Shown: positions 23,336 through 31,317, counted from the first letter of the stretch. The stretch: DNA of 64,000 bases from Pedococcus bigeumensis (GCF_006438965.1 NZ_RCZM01000003.1:248001-312000); one strand, 5' to 3'. A program made the numbers and translations. Notes: generated by a model not told the origin, from the sequence alone.

Positions 23336-23914
23336 GTGAAGTCCTCGACCCGCAAGGTCCCGCTCACTGGCAACGCCAACAGTGACCGGGGCGTCCTGAC
23401 GCACACGTTGATCGCCACGCACGCACCGCGGCTCGCGCTGGGTGAGTCCGTCGATGACTTGGTGCCTTCCATGGTCCAGTTCGCGTTCGGGCTGGTTCAG
23501 ACCCACCCGAACGGCAGCCGGGTGATCGCGGCCGAGACCGTAGGGATGGCGCGGCGCTACCTGGCCGACCTGACTCCCGGCGACCCGTGGCGTCTGCTCG
23601 GTGTGGAGTACGAGACCGGCGAGGGCCCGGTCGACCTGGCGTGGGTCAACGATGCTGACGGTCGGGTCTTCTTCGACGAGATCAAGACGTCCCGCGTGGC
23701 AGCGGGCCGGGTCGCCGCCTCGTGGCTGCAGCAGTGCGGCCGGTACACCGAGGCCGGGGTGGAGCGGTTCGGCGACGCCTTCGCCGGGACCCGGCTGTTG
23801 ACCGTGGCTCAGATGGACTTCGCCCGCCACATGTCCGGGGATCTCCGGGTCACGCCGATCAAGCCGACTCGGGACGACCCGTTCGCTGCCACCTCGATTG
23901 GAGGGAGGCGCTGA
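23336..23914 (+). CDS. tnsA: TnsA-position PD-(D/E)XK nuclease (RecB/Cas4-like)
   Basis: 192 residues from GTG 23336. The frame is open upstream to ATG 22973 (313 residues), but that part runs through the CATCGGT operator repeats and is of low complexity, so the shorter form is preferred. Catalytic pattern: GPVDLAWVN (Asp100), VFFDEIKTS (Glu115, Lys117) and WLQQCGRY, the Gln-x3-Tyr motif of RecB/Cas4-type nucleases. In Tn7 the TnsA nuclease cuts the 5' ends so that the element moves by cut-and-paste. It overlaps the transposase start by one base (TGATG). Symbol assigned by position and fold, not by close similarity to Tn7 TnsA. Confidence 0.7.
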   Translation: MKSSTRKVPLTGNANSDRGVLTHTLIATHAPRLALGESVDDLVPSMVQFAFGLVQTHPNGSRVIAAETVGMARRYLADLTPGDPWRLLGVEYETGEGPVDLAWVNDADGRVFFDEIKTSRVAAGRVAASWLQQCGRYTEAGVERFGDAFAGTRLLTVAQMDFARHMSGDLRVTPIKPTRDDPFAATSIGGRR

Positions 23915-25524
23915 TGGCCGCCACTGTGGTGAAGGGGTCGCCCGTCGAGGCGGCAGTGCTGACCCGACTGTTGGAACTTCGGGACTCGAACGGGGAGGTC
24001 TCGGCCGCTGATGTTCGCACGGCCGCGGCCGCGCTCGGCAAGTCCGAGCGCACCGTCTGGCGCATGGTCAAGCGCGGCTATGTCCGCAAGGAGCGCCAGC
24101 GCTGGCTACCGGATGAGACGGTCGCCGACTTGATGCACAGGAACCGTGGATGCGTCGCGCTGGTTCGCGCCGAGATGGTGAAGGACAAGTGCGCGCCACC
24201 GGTCAGCGTTCGCACCATGCAGCGGACCGTCGCTGCCAGGTACGACCAGCACCAGTTGGCCAACATGCGCGGTGGCTACCAGGCCATGGCCGCGACCCTG
24301 CCCGTGCAGCGTCGCGACATCACGGGTCGCAACCAGGAGTGGGCCATCGACCACACGATCCTGCCCGTCTTCGTCCTCACGGCTGACGGGTCCTGGTGCA
24401 AGCCGTGGATGACGACCGTGCTGGACGCCGGGACCCGCATGGTCCTATCGGTCACGATCAGCCCGAACGACATCACCCTCGAAGACGTCGTGGAGAACGT
24501 GGCCCTCGCAGCGGAGGGGTTCACCACCGAGGACGGCATCTTCGTGGGCGGCAAGCCGGACGCGATCATGTCCGACCGCGGCGGCGACCTTGTCACCGAA
24601 GCGATGACGACCCAACTGGTAGCCCTGGGGATTCAACGCCGGTTCACCGAGGCGTACACACCGCACCAGAACGGCCGGATTGAGCGTTGGCACGGCACGA
24701 TCAAGCGCGAGGTGTGCCCGCGACTGCCGGGGTATGACCGGTCCGACATGACGGCGCGCGACCCACGCAAGGCCGCCAAGCCCCTCATCGACCCGCGAAT
24801 GCTCATGCCGATCGAGACGTTGCAGCACCTCGTCCTGGAAGAGATCGCCGCTTACAACTTCGAGCGCGGTCACTCTGCCCTCCCAGCCGGATGCACCCCG
24901 TACGAGGCGTGGGTCACCGACCCCACCGACGTGGAGAAGGTCGACCCGGCAGCCATCCGCGCGGCGATGACCCAGTCAAAGCGGGTCAAGGTCACCCGCG
25001 GTCAGGTCCGCTGGGACAACCGTCACTACGACCTGCCGCACGGCGCGGCCACGATCGCCACTCCGTTCGCACAGACGTGGCGGGAGATCCTCGCGAACAA
25101 GTACGTGATCATCCGCTACCTACCGACACGGCCCGAGTTCGTCGAGATCGAGACGGAGCAGGGTCAGCACGTCGGTCGGGCGCTTTGGACCGAACTCCTG
25201 ACCGCGGACGATGCAGCCAAGACCCTGGGTCACCGCAAGAAGGCCGTCCAGGGAGCGCGCACGTCTATGGAGGACCGGGCCAAGTCGGAGGCGCGGTCAG
25301 TGCAAGCCATGGCTGCACGCGCCGCTGAGATCGCCGAGGTCGAGCACGACGACGAGACGGTCGACTTCGGCCCACGGCACGACCACAAGCCGGTGAAGAA
25401 GCGGCCAGAGACCGCCAAGGCCGCAGCGAAGAAGGCGCAGGCAAAGAAGCGCCGGGACACCACCACTGCGGCAGTGAGCGAGGTGGTTCTCGCCAAGACC
25501 GGCACCGACGACCTCGGCTTCTAA
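23914..25524 (+). CDS. tnsB: TnsB-like DDE transposase
   Basis: 536 residues; GGAGGGAGG precedes ATG 23914. N-terminal helix-turn-helix region (SAADVRTAAAALGKSERTVWRMVKRGYV). The integrase core has EWAIDHTILP (Asp146), IMSDRGGDLV (Asp221) and TPHQNGRIERWHGTIK (Glu257), an exact DD(35)E spacing. A Mu-type C-terminal beta barrel follows (GQVRWDNRHYDLPHGAAT...YLPTRPEFVEIET). The Lys/Ala-rich tail probably contacts the ATPase, as in Tn7 TnsB-TnsC. It should bind the CGAC-N6/7-TGTCA sites at both ends and join 3' ends to the target. Confidence 0.92.
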   Translation: MAATVVKGSPVEAAVLTRLLELRDSNGEVSAADVRTAAAALGKSERTVWRMVKRGYVRKERQRWLPDETVADLMHRNRGCVALVRAEMVKDKCAPPVSVRTMQRTVAARYDQHQLANMRGGYQAMAATLPVQRRDITGRNQEWAIDHTILPVFVLTADGSWCKPWMTTVLDAGTRMVLSVTISPNDITLEDVVENVALAAEGFTTEDGIFVGGKPDAIMSDRGGDLVTEAMTTQLVALGIQRRFTEAYTPHQNGRIERWHGTIKREVCPRLPGYDRSDMTARDPRKAAKPLIDPRMLMPIETLQHLVLEEIAAYNFERGHSALPAGCTPYEAWVTDPTDVEKVDPAAIRAAMTQSKRVKVTRGQVRWDNRHYDLPHGAATIATPFAQTWREILANKYVIIRYLPTRPEFVEIETEQGQHVGRALWTELLTADDAAKTLGHRKKAVQGARTSMEDRAKSEARSVQAMAARAAEIAEVEHDDETVDFGPRHDHKPVKKRPETAKAAAKKAQAKKRRDTTTAAVSEVVLAKTGTDDLGF

Positions 25525-25601
25525 CGCTCATCCACCAGCACCTGCTACCTCCCGCTTCACCCAGCCAACACACCCACCACACCCAGAGAAGGGCGCCTCC
25601 G

Positions 25602-26402
25602 ATGCGCAACAGCAAGACAGCCCCCGCCAGTGCCACCGTCAAGGCAGGGAACCTGCCCGTCACGCCAGAGAACGTCGGCCAGACCTCCACCCTGCAGCGG
25701 GCCATGCTCGCGTTCAGGATCATGGACGCCGAAAGCGACATCTCCTGCTTCGACGGGCCCGCGGGAACCGGCAAGACCACCGCGTCCTCGCTCGCCGCCT
25801 CCCAGTCCAACCGGACCTGGCGGTACTGCACCCTGCCACTGCGCGGCAACCCGCGCGACATCACCGCCACCGTCTTCGAAGCCGTGACCGGACGGGCGGC
25901 TCGCGGGACGGAACGTGAGATGCGGGCCGCTCTCGTCGACCGGCTCCGCGACGGAACTATCGGGATCATCGCCGATGAAGTCCACCACGTGGGCCTGCCC
26001 GGCGCGCAGCAACTTCGCCACCTGTGGGACGCGTGCGCCGTCCTCGGCGAGCCGTTCCCGCTCCTTCTAATCGGCTGCGGCGTCCGGGTCGAACTCGCCC
26101 GCGCCGACGAAGTTCGCACCCGCGTCGCCCGGTGGGTCGACTTCGACCTGATCACGGACGACGAAGACGTGGTCGCGCTGGCTGGCGCGCTCCACCCCCG
26201 GTTGGCGGCCACCAGCGAGAAGATCCTCGTCGGCATCAACGAACGCGTAGCCCGCCGCTCGGTCCGCACCTGGTCCCAGATCGGCAAGCACATCGCCTAC
26301 CTGCCCACCACCGTCGTAGGAGCCAAGAAGCCCGAACCGATCACGGCCGCAGACGTCCACACACTGCGTGACCTGCTCGGCATCGAAGGAATCGCAGCAT
26401 GA
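25602..26402 (+). CDS. tnsC: TnsC-like AAA ATPase
   Basis: 266 residues. Walker A GPAGTGKTT at 52-60, Walker B GIIADEVHH at 121-129, and an arginine-containing segment downstream (RTWSQIGKHI). Like TnsC, TniB and MuB it should form an ATP-dependent filament on target DNA that recruits the transposase and carries target immunity. It is shorter than Tn7 TnsC and closer to TniB/MuB size. It lies 77 bases after the transposase gene and overlaps the next gene by four bases. Confidence 0.9.
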   Translation: MRNSKTAPASATVKAGNLPVTPENVGQTSTLQRAMLAFRIMDAESDISCFDGPAGTGKTTASSLAASQSNRTWRYCTLPLRGNPRDITATVFEAVTGRAARGTEREMRAALVDRLRDGTIGIIADEVHHVGLPGAQQLRHLWDACAVLGEPFPLLLIGCGVRVELARADEVRTRVARWVDFDLITDDEDVVALAGALHPRLAATSEKILVGINERVARRSVRTWSQIGKHIAYLPTTVVGAKKPEPITAADVHTLRDLLGIEGIAA

Positions 26403-27598
26403 CCATCCTCGTCACCGAGCCGCCCGTCGGCACAATTCCGCACCTCAGCGTCGCGGGACGCTTCCACATCGACAACGGCAGTCTCGCCGTCAACCTGCCG
26501 CCGGACGTCCGCCGGATCGGCATCATCGCCCTGACCATCCTCGAAACGATGGGCAAAGACCTGCGCGTCACTGGCGGCAACGCCGTCCGCAACGAGGAAC
26601 ACATCAAGTACGCGCCGATCTGGGTCGCAGCGCACGGCCTGGACCGCATTGCCGTCCTCAACGGACAACGCGTCACCGCCGCCATGGCCGGACACCTACG
26701 CACCCTGTTCGGGCAACACGCCCAGATCATTGCCGTCTGCGAATCAGGGACCAGCCGCCGCACCCTGCGGCTGCTGAAACGTGACGGCGCAGCAGCCACA
26801 ACCCTCGACTGGGACGACTTTCTCACCAGCAACCCCGTGCGCCAGCAACAAGCGCCTACCGAAGCCCCCACGGACGGGTACACCCTCGACGACCTGCCCC
26901 ACGTCGACTTCCTCGTCTTCCGGCACACCGCCCAAACCATCACCACCCCCGCCATGTTCGCCACCATCGACAAGGACTACACAACGGCGTTCAAGGCAGC
27001 CACGCAGATCGAACCCAACCTCGAAACGGTCTTGGACGATATTGCCCGCATCACCTGGAACGCTCACAGCACCGCCTCCATCCTCGTCACTGTCAAAGCC
27101 TTCCAAGCGGCCCTGTTCCGCCGCGGCTGGCTCCTACGTGCACGAGCAGACCAACTCCTGGGCACCCTCTGCTCTGTACGTCACCCCCGAGCAACAGACC
27201 GCGACTGGAAGGCGCTTCGGGCGTACATCCGTCCCGAACGGTCGGCCACGGCAGCCCTCTTCCTGCTCAACGTCCCCGCCGCCGACATCCCCACCCTCAC
27301 CCTTAAGGAGGTCGAGAACGCCCTAACCGACGGAGCCCTCCGTGGCGCACCCATCCCCGAAGCAGCCCGGCCGCTCCTGATTGCCGAAGCATTGCGCCGC
27401 CACGCCGAGAACCAGTCCCCGGATGGGCCGTTCCTGACCCTGCCGCCCGGCAACCCGCGACGACACCTGGAGTTCATCATCGACGCCCGCCGCGACCTCG
27501 GCCTGCCCATCGACGGCCGCACTATCCGCACCGAGAACGACACCCACCGCACCCGCACCCTCTACAACCTCGGCCTAGACCTCGGGAGTCTCACATGA
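26399..27598 (+). CDS. Transposon protein in the TnsD/TniQ position, unrecognised family
   Basis: 399 residues, coupled by ATGA to the ATPase gene and to the gene after it. The paired Cys/His zinc finger and the N-terminal signature of TniQ/TnsD are absent. The N-terminal 140 residues look alpha/beta (RRIGIIALTILETMGKDL ... IWVAAHGLDRIAVLNGQRVTAAMAGHL ... AQIIAVCESGTSRRTLRLLKRD). The C-terminal 230 are mostly helical and basic. By position it is the best candidate for target selection or end bridging, but no function can be assigned from sequence. Confidence 0.75.
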   Translation: MTILVTEPPVGTIPHLSVAGRFHIDNGSLAVNLPPDVRRIGIIALTILETMGKDLRVTGGNAVRNEEHIKYAPIWVAAHGLDRIAVLNGQRVTAAMAGHLRTLFGQHAQIIAVCESGTSRRTLRLLKRDGAAATTLDWDDFLTSNPVRQQQAPTEAPTDGYTLDDLPHVDFLVFRHTAQTITTPAMFATIDKDYTTAFKAATQIEPNLETVLDDIARITWNAHSTASILVTVKAFQAALFRRGWLLRARADQLLGTLCSVRHPRATDRDWKALRAYIRPERSATAALFLLNVPAADIPTLTLKEVENALTDGALRGAPIPEAARPLLIAEALRRHAENQSPDGPFLTLPPGNPRRHLEFIIDARRDLGLPIDGRTIRTENDTHRTRTLYNLGLDLGSLT

Positions 27599-28302
27599 CC
27601 ACGTGCCAGTTCGACGACACCAAGATCCGCAACGCCATCCAGACCAGCGGCATGAGCCTCAATGAGATCTCGTTCCGCGTCCTCATGCCCGCCAAGACGC
27701 TCCAACACATCGCTGACGGCAAAGCCGAACCCATCGACATCCGCATCGACACCCTCGCTCGCCTCGGCGACGCACTCGGCCTGCCGCTACGGTCCCTGTT
27801 CGCCCAACCCGAACCCGTACCCGAGCCGGAAACTCGCGGGGCCAGCCCCCAGCCAGGACACGACGCAGCCACCGTCATCGGAGCCCTTTACGACCGCGGC
27901 AGCACCCCCACCGTCAGCCGCGACCTAGCCAAAGGCTTGCGCTGGGACCTACAACGCCTCAAAGCCGCTTGCGACGACGCCGAAACGCGTCTCGCGCCAG
28001 CGGGTCTTCGCATGGTTCGAACCCACGGCGAAGTGTCCATCGTGCCCACACACGACCAGACCGAGACCCGGGCCGCCGTCACCCAGGCCCTCGCCGAATC
28101 CACTGGCACCACCATCCCCGAAGACGCCTACCGCGCCGTGTACCAGGCCATGACCGGCCAAGCCATCCTCCCCGGCACCACGGGCTTCCGCCGTCGACTG
28201 CTCCTCGGCGCAGCAGCGAAACTCGGCATGCTCGACCTCAAACCACGCACGCCCGCTCTCAGCCAGGCCGCCAGGGACGCTTTCGTCGAAGATCCCCCAT
28301 AG
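27595..28302 (+). CDS. HTH protein, fifth gene of transposition operon
   Basis: 235 residues. XRE-like N-terminus (IRNAIQTSGMSLNEISFRVLMPAKTLQHIADGKAEPIDIRIDTLARLGDALGLPLRSLFAQ). After a Pro linker a second DNA-binding-like region follows (VIGALYDRGSTPTVSRDLAKGLRWDLQRLKAACDDAETRLAPAGLRMVRTHGEVSIVP), resembling a winged helix, and the C-terminus is helical. Coupled by ATGA to the 399-aa gene. Two DNA-binding modules suggest it recognises the dnaB-proximal target or the CATCGGT operators (inference). Confidence 0.75.
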   Translation: MTTCQFDDTKIRNAIQTSGMSLNEISFRVLMPAKTLQHIADGKAEPIDIRIDTLARLGDALGLPLRSLFAQPEPVPEPETRGASPQPGHDAATVIGALYDRGSTPTVSRDLAKGLRWDLQRLKAACDDAETRLAPAGLRMVRTHGEVSIVPTHDQTETRAAVTQALAESTGTTIPEDAYRAVYQAMTGQAILPGTTGFRRRLLLGAAAKLGMLDLKPRTPALSQAARDAFVEDPP

Positions 28303-28325
28303 GCGTCAACCAGCCACGACGCCAA

Positions 28326-28365
28326 CAGGGCCCCGCGCCGCACTAGGCGACGCGAGGCCCCACTG
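28326..28365. terminator. Hairpin between convergent genes at the end of the transposition operon
   Basis: Near-perfect stem (left arm CAGGGCCCCGCGCCGC, right arm GCGACGCGAGGCCCCACTG) around ACTAG, lying 24 bases past the last gene of the transposition operon and just before the stop of the convergent 95-aa gene. Likely terminates both. Confidence 0.6.
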
Positions 28366-28373
28366 CGCAACGG

Positions 28374-28661
28374 CTAGATGTGATCCGACTCGATCACAAC
28401 ACGCCCACCGTCGCTGATCTGCTGAGCGAAGCGCGTCAACTCAGACCCAGTGATGTCGAGACCAGCCCGCTTCAACTCGCGCTGAAGAACGGACTTCACG
28501 ACCTCGACCGGCTGACCACCGTGAGAGGCAAGGACGCGGTCAGCCGCGCGCGTGCCCTCTTTGGCCAATCCGTCGATGTGGCCCTGCGCCATGCGCATGA
28601 CCTCGCGCTCCAAGTTGCGACCGAAGTTCTTGTCGAACTCGATCTCGAAGCCCTTGCCCAT
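28374..28661 (-). CDS. Small hypothetical protein near right end
   Basis: 95 residues, charged and helical (GFEIEFDKNFGRNLEREVMRMAQGHIDGLAKEGTRAADRVLASHGG...). Similar small proteins accompany actinobacterial phage and plasmid genes, but no function is known to me. It starts two bases after the stop of the 54-aa gene, so the pair is an operon reading toward the transposition genes. Confidence 0.55.
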   Translation of the reverse strand: MGKGFEIEFDKNFGRNLEREVMRMAQGHIDGLAKEGTRAADRVLASHGGQPVEVVKSVLQRELKRAGLDITGSELTRFAQQISDGGRVVIESDHI

Positions 28662-28662
28662 C

Positions 28663-28827
28663 TCAGGACTTGTGCTTCGTCTTGTCGGCGAGATTCCACG
28701 AAGTGCCCGGCCGGGACGTCGGCGGCAAAGGCTTGCCCTTCACTGCCGTGATCTCAGTCTTGCTACCCGGCTGCTTGTACTGCCCAGACACCGGTGCCGG
28801 AGTGCCCGGCTTGTTTCCTTTGGCCAT
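28663..28827 (-). CDS. 54-residue YjzC-like small protein
   Basis: From ATG 28827: MAKGNKPGTPAPVSGQYKQP, then GSKTEITAVKGKPLPPT, then SRPGTSWNLADKTKHKS. Gly/Pro/Lys-rich with a conserved Trp near the end, resembling YjzC-type small proteins found in many bacteria and mobile elements. Role unknown. It is immediately upstream of, and co-directional with, the 95-aa gene. Confidence 0.55.
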   Translation of the reverse strand: MAKGNKPGTPAPVSGQYKQPGSKTEITAVKGKPLPPTSRPGTSWNLADKTKHKS

Positions 28828-28897
28828 GGTAAGGCTCCATCTCTGCCCTCAAAGAGGGTCAACAGGAGCACTAGATGACTGAGCAACGACTCCGTCA

Positions 28898-29020
28898 CAC
28901 TGCCGTGTCCCACTTGGAACACGGCGGTGTCACGGGTGTAAGTTAGGCGGCCTACGGCCAAGTAGACACCGAACCCCGATACTCAGTCCCTCGACTGGAT
29001 GCCGGGGTTCTGTGCTCTTT
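28898..29020 (+). other. Run of stable hairpins, candidate structured RNA or terminators
   Basis: Three structures follow each other. CACTGCCGTGT pairs with ACACGGCGGTG (28898-28929, one GU pair). GGTGTC pairs with GACACC (28926-28970) around an inner GGCC-TAC-GGCC hairpin. GAACCCCG pairs with CGGGGTTC (28971-29010) around an inner CAGTC-CCTC-GACTG hairpin and is followed by a CTCTTT tract. No gene fits here. It may be a transposon-encoded small RNA ending in a terminator; evidence is structural only. Confidence 0.4.
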
Positions 29021-29103
29021 AGCCATTCTACCTGTGCGAATGACACCTTTGTAAGTTGATGTCCCCGGGTACGCGATTTGCAGTCACAGCCCGTTGGCAC
29101 TCC

Positions 29104-29254
29104 TGTGGATAAGCGACATGACCTGTCAGTACTGACACCTCGTGTCGCTTATCCACAGGCCCACTGACAAATCGTGTCGCTGGTACTGACATTTTCGTGT
29201 CGTCCCTACTGACACCTCGTGTCGTTTCCACTGACACTTTGGTGTCGTTTCACA
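29104..29254 (-). repeat. Right end of Tn7-like element: TnsB-type array and two DnaA boxes
   Basis: Direct TGACA-N4/5-GTGTCG sites start at 29133, 29165, 29187, 29210 and 29232, the last four at 22-23 bp steps, and an inverted copy lies at 29114-29128. The terminus reads GTCGTTTCACA (ends 29254). Exact DnaA-box consensus occurs as TTATCCACA at 29149-29157 and in inverted form as TGTGGATAA at 29104-29112, flanking a palindrome TGTCAGTACTGACA. Confidence 0.82.
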
Positions 29255-29259
29255 TTGCT
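29255..29259. repeat. Right target-site duplication TTGCT
   Basis: Identical to 4679-4683. It lies 16 bases before the complement of the dnaB stop codon (29276-29278). Confidence 0.85.
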
Positions 29260-29275
29260 TCACCCACCGAGCGGC

Positions 29276-30658
29276 TCAGAAGCCGTCGCGGGCCATGTTG
29301 GCGAAGCGGGAGTAGTGGCCCTGGAAGGCCAGCACGATGTCCTTGGTCGGACCGTTGCGGTGCTTGGCCACGATCACGTCGGCCTCCCCCTCGCGACCCG
29401 GGTCGGCCTTGTCGCGGTGCAGCAGGATGACCATGTCGGCGTCCTGCTCGATCGATCCCGACTCACGCAGGTCGGACATCTGCGGGCGCTTGTCGGTGCG
29501 CTGCTCGGGGCCACGGTTCAGCTGGCTGATCGCGATGACCGGGACCTCGAGCTCCTTGGCGAGCAGCTTGAGCGCACGGGAGAACTCCGAGACCTCCTGC
29601 TGGCGTGACTCGACCTTCTTGCCCGAGCTCATCAGCTGGAGGTAGTCGATGACGACCAGCTTGAGGTTGTGCTGCTGCTTGAGCCGGCGGCACTTCGCCC
29701 GGATCTCCATCAGCGACATGTTGGGCGAATCGTCAATGAACAGGGGCGAATCGGAGATCTGGCCCATGATGCGGGCGAGCTTCTTCCAGCCAGCGTCACC
29801 GATGGTGCCCTTGCGCAGGTCCTGCAGCTGGATCTGGGCCTCGGCCGAGAGCACACGCATGGTGATCTCGGACCGGCTCATCTCGAGCGAGAAGACGGCG
29901 GTGGCCATCTTGTGCTTGATGGCGGCCGACCGGGCGATGTCCAGACCCATCGTCGACTTGCCGACGGCCGGACGAGCGGCGAGGACGATCATCTGGCCGG
30001 GGTGCAGCCCGTGGGTCAGCTCGTCGAGCTCGATGAAGCCGGTGGGCACCCCGATCATCTCGCTTGCGTCGCGACCGGAGGCGACCTCGATCTCGTTGAG
30101 CGTCTCCTCGAGGATGTCGCCGAGCGCGAAGTAGTCCTCACCGCCGCGTTTGTCGGCGACGGCGTAGACCTCGGCCTGGGCGGCGTTGACGATGTCCTCG
30201 ATGTCGCCGTTGCCCTGCTGGTAGCCGAGCTGCACGATGCGCGTGCCCGCCTCGACCAGACGACGCAGCACCGCCCGCTCGCTGACGATCTCGGCGTAGT
30301 AGCCGGCATTGGCCGCAGTCGGAACCGCCTGGATGAGGGTGTGCAGGTAGGCCTGCCCGCCGATCCGCTGCAGGTCGCCGCGCTTGGACAGCTCGTCCGA
30401 CACGGTGATCGCGTCGGCCGGCTCGCCGCGGGCGTAGAGGTCGAGGATCGCGTCGTAGATGAGTTCGTGGGCCGGCCGGTAGAAGTCGGTGCCGCGCAGT
30501 CCCTCGACGCAGTCGGCGATCGCGTCCTTGGACAGCAGCATGCCGCCGAGCACGGACTGTTCGGCGTGCAGGTCCTGCGGGGGAACGCGCTCGTCGCTCG
30601 GCGGCGGCCCGTCGCCACCAGAGCCGAACGCGCTCGTGCTCAACTCCGCAAGAGACAC
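29276..30658 (-). CDS. dnaB: Replicative DNA helicase DnaB
   Basis: 460 residues, no intein. N-terminal domain PPQDLHAEQSVLGGMLLSKDAIADCVEGL, then the RecA-like domain with Walker A ARPAVGKST, Walker B LVVIDYLQLM, and the C-terminal arginine-finger region (SDLRESGSIEQDADMVILLHRD). The hexamer unwinds the replication fork. It is the end of the conserved rpsF-ssb-rpsR-rplI...dnaB region, here separated from rplI by 23 kb. Its 3' side is the insertion point of the Tn7-like element. Confidence 0.98.
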   Translation of the reverse strand: MSLAELSTSAFGSGGDGPPPSDERVPPQDLHAEQSVLGGMLLSKDAIADCVEGLRGTDFYRPAHELIYDAILDLYARGEPADAITVSDELSKRGDLQRIGGQAYLHTLIQAVPTAANAGYYAEIVSERAVLRRLVEAGTRIVQLGYQQGNGDIEDIVNAAQAEVYAVADKRGGEDYFALGDILEETLNEIEVASGRDASEMIGVPTGFIELDELTHGLHPGQMIVLAARPAVGKSTMGLDIARSAAIKHKMATAVFSLEMSRSEITMRVLSAEAQIQLQDLRKGTIGDAGWKKLARIMGQISDSPLFIDDSPNMSLMEIRAKCRRLKQQHNLKLVVIDYLQLMSSGKKVESRQQEVSEFSRALKLLAKELEVPVIAISQLNRGPEQRTDKRPQMSDLRESGSIEQDADMVILLHRDKADPGREGEADVIVAKHRNGPTKDIVLAFQGHYSRFANMARDGF

Positions 30659-31037
30659 CCGAGCAACTCCCTGTCACATCACTTCAACGGCCACCGGCGA
30701 GTTTCACCTGTGTGATTCGAGTAGACCAGTCCGCACCGACAACCCGCGCCAGCGACACCAGAACCCTTGATCCGGCACAACGTATGGCCGTGCGACCAAC
30801 ACCTCAAACCAGCCCTGTGGACAGGCTGGGGACAAGCTGTGCGCAACGCCCGGACTGCTTGTGCACAGTCGGGGGATAACCCTGTGGATTTCGCGACGGA
30901 CCGTCCCGCCACAGGGCGCTGACCTGCGGTTTTGTGATCCACCGGGTGTGGACCCACGAAACTTTCGGGCGTGTCCATGCTGTGGCTCATCCACCTGACC
31001 CGCGACACACCCGACCACCTCGTCGTAGCCTGACGGT
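30659..31037. other. Divergent intergenic region upstream of dnaB with DnaA-box-like sites
   Basis: About 380 bases holding the dnaB promoter region. One near-consensus DnaA box, TTGTGCACA, lies at 30859-30867, with TGTGGACAG near 30817 and TGTGGATTT near 30883 on the other strand. These are one or two mismatches from consensus; origin function is not implied. No gene seen. Confidence 0.35.
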
Positions 31038-31310
31038 ATGTGCCGAAACATCCGCCAGCTGCACAACTTCGAGCCCGCCGCCACGTCGGACGAGGTCCGT
31101 GCCGCAGCCCTCCAGTACGTCCGCAAGGTCAGCGGCAGCACCAAGCCCAGCGCCGCCAACCAGGCCGCCTTCGACGAGGCCGTGGCCGAGGTCGCCCACG
31201 CGACCCAGCACCTGCTCGAGCACCTCACCACGGCCGCGCCTCCCAAGGACCGCGAGACCGAGGCCACCAAGGCCAGGGCCCGCGCCCAGGCGCGGTACGG
31301 CGCCGCCTGA
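31038..31310 (+). CDS. DUF2277 family protein
   Basis: 90 residues. MCRNIRQLHNFEPAATSDEVRAAALQYVRKVSGSTKPSAANQAAFDEAVAEVAHATQHLLEHL is characteristic of DUF2277, a small helical family of unknown function with an invariant CRNI-x-x-L-x-N start. Monocistronic, followed by a strong hairpin. Confidence 0.9.
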   Translation: MCRNIRQLHNFEPAATSDEVRAAALQYVRKVSGSTKPSAANQAAFDEAVAEVAHATQHLLEHLTTAAPPKDRETEATKARARAQARYGAA

Positions 31311-31317
31311 CCCACGC

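Larger units (their letters stand above)
4684..29254 (+). mobile_element. Complete Tn7-like transposon inserted at the 3' side of dnaB
   Basis: A 24.6-kb element bounded by related inverted termini (5'-TGTGAAGCGACA on the left; complement of the right terminus is TGTGAAACGACA) and flanked by perfect TTGCT duplications. Multiple CGAC-N6/7-TGTCA sites lie inside each end: two direct plus one inverted at the left, and five direct plus one inverted at the right, mostly at 22-23 bp spacing, which is the arrangement of TnsB sites. The transposition operon (23336-28302) lies toward the right end and is transcribed toward it. Cargo occupies 4836-22817. The right terminus is 21 bp from the dnaB stop codon. 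Confidence 0.88.

Noticed and set aside
333-29254. A single element spanning both the 333 end and the 29254 end
   Set aside because: The bases flanking 333 (GACCG) do not match those after 29254 (TTGCT), whereas the 4684 end has an exact TTGCT duplication.
30781-30900. Chromosomal origin of replication upstream of dnaB
   Set aside because: Only one to three imperfect DnaA boxes and no dnaA or dnaN nearby; not enough for an origin.
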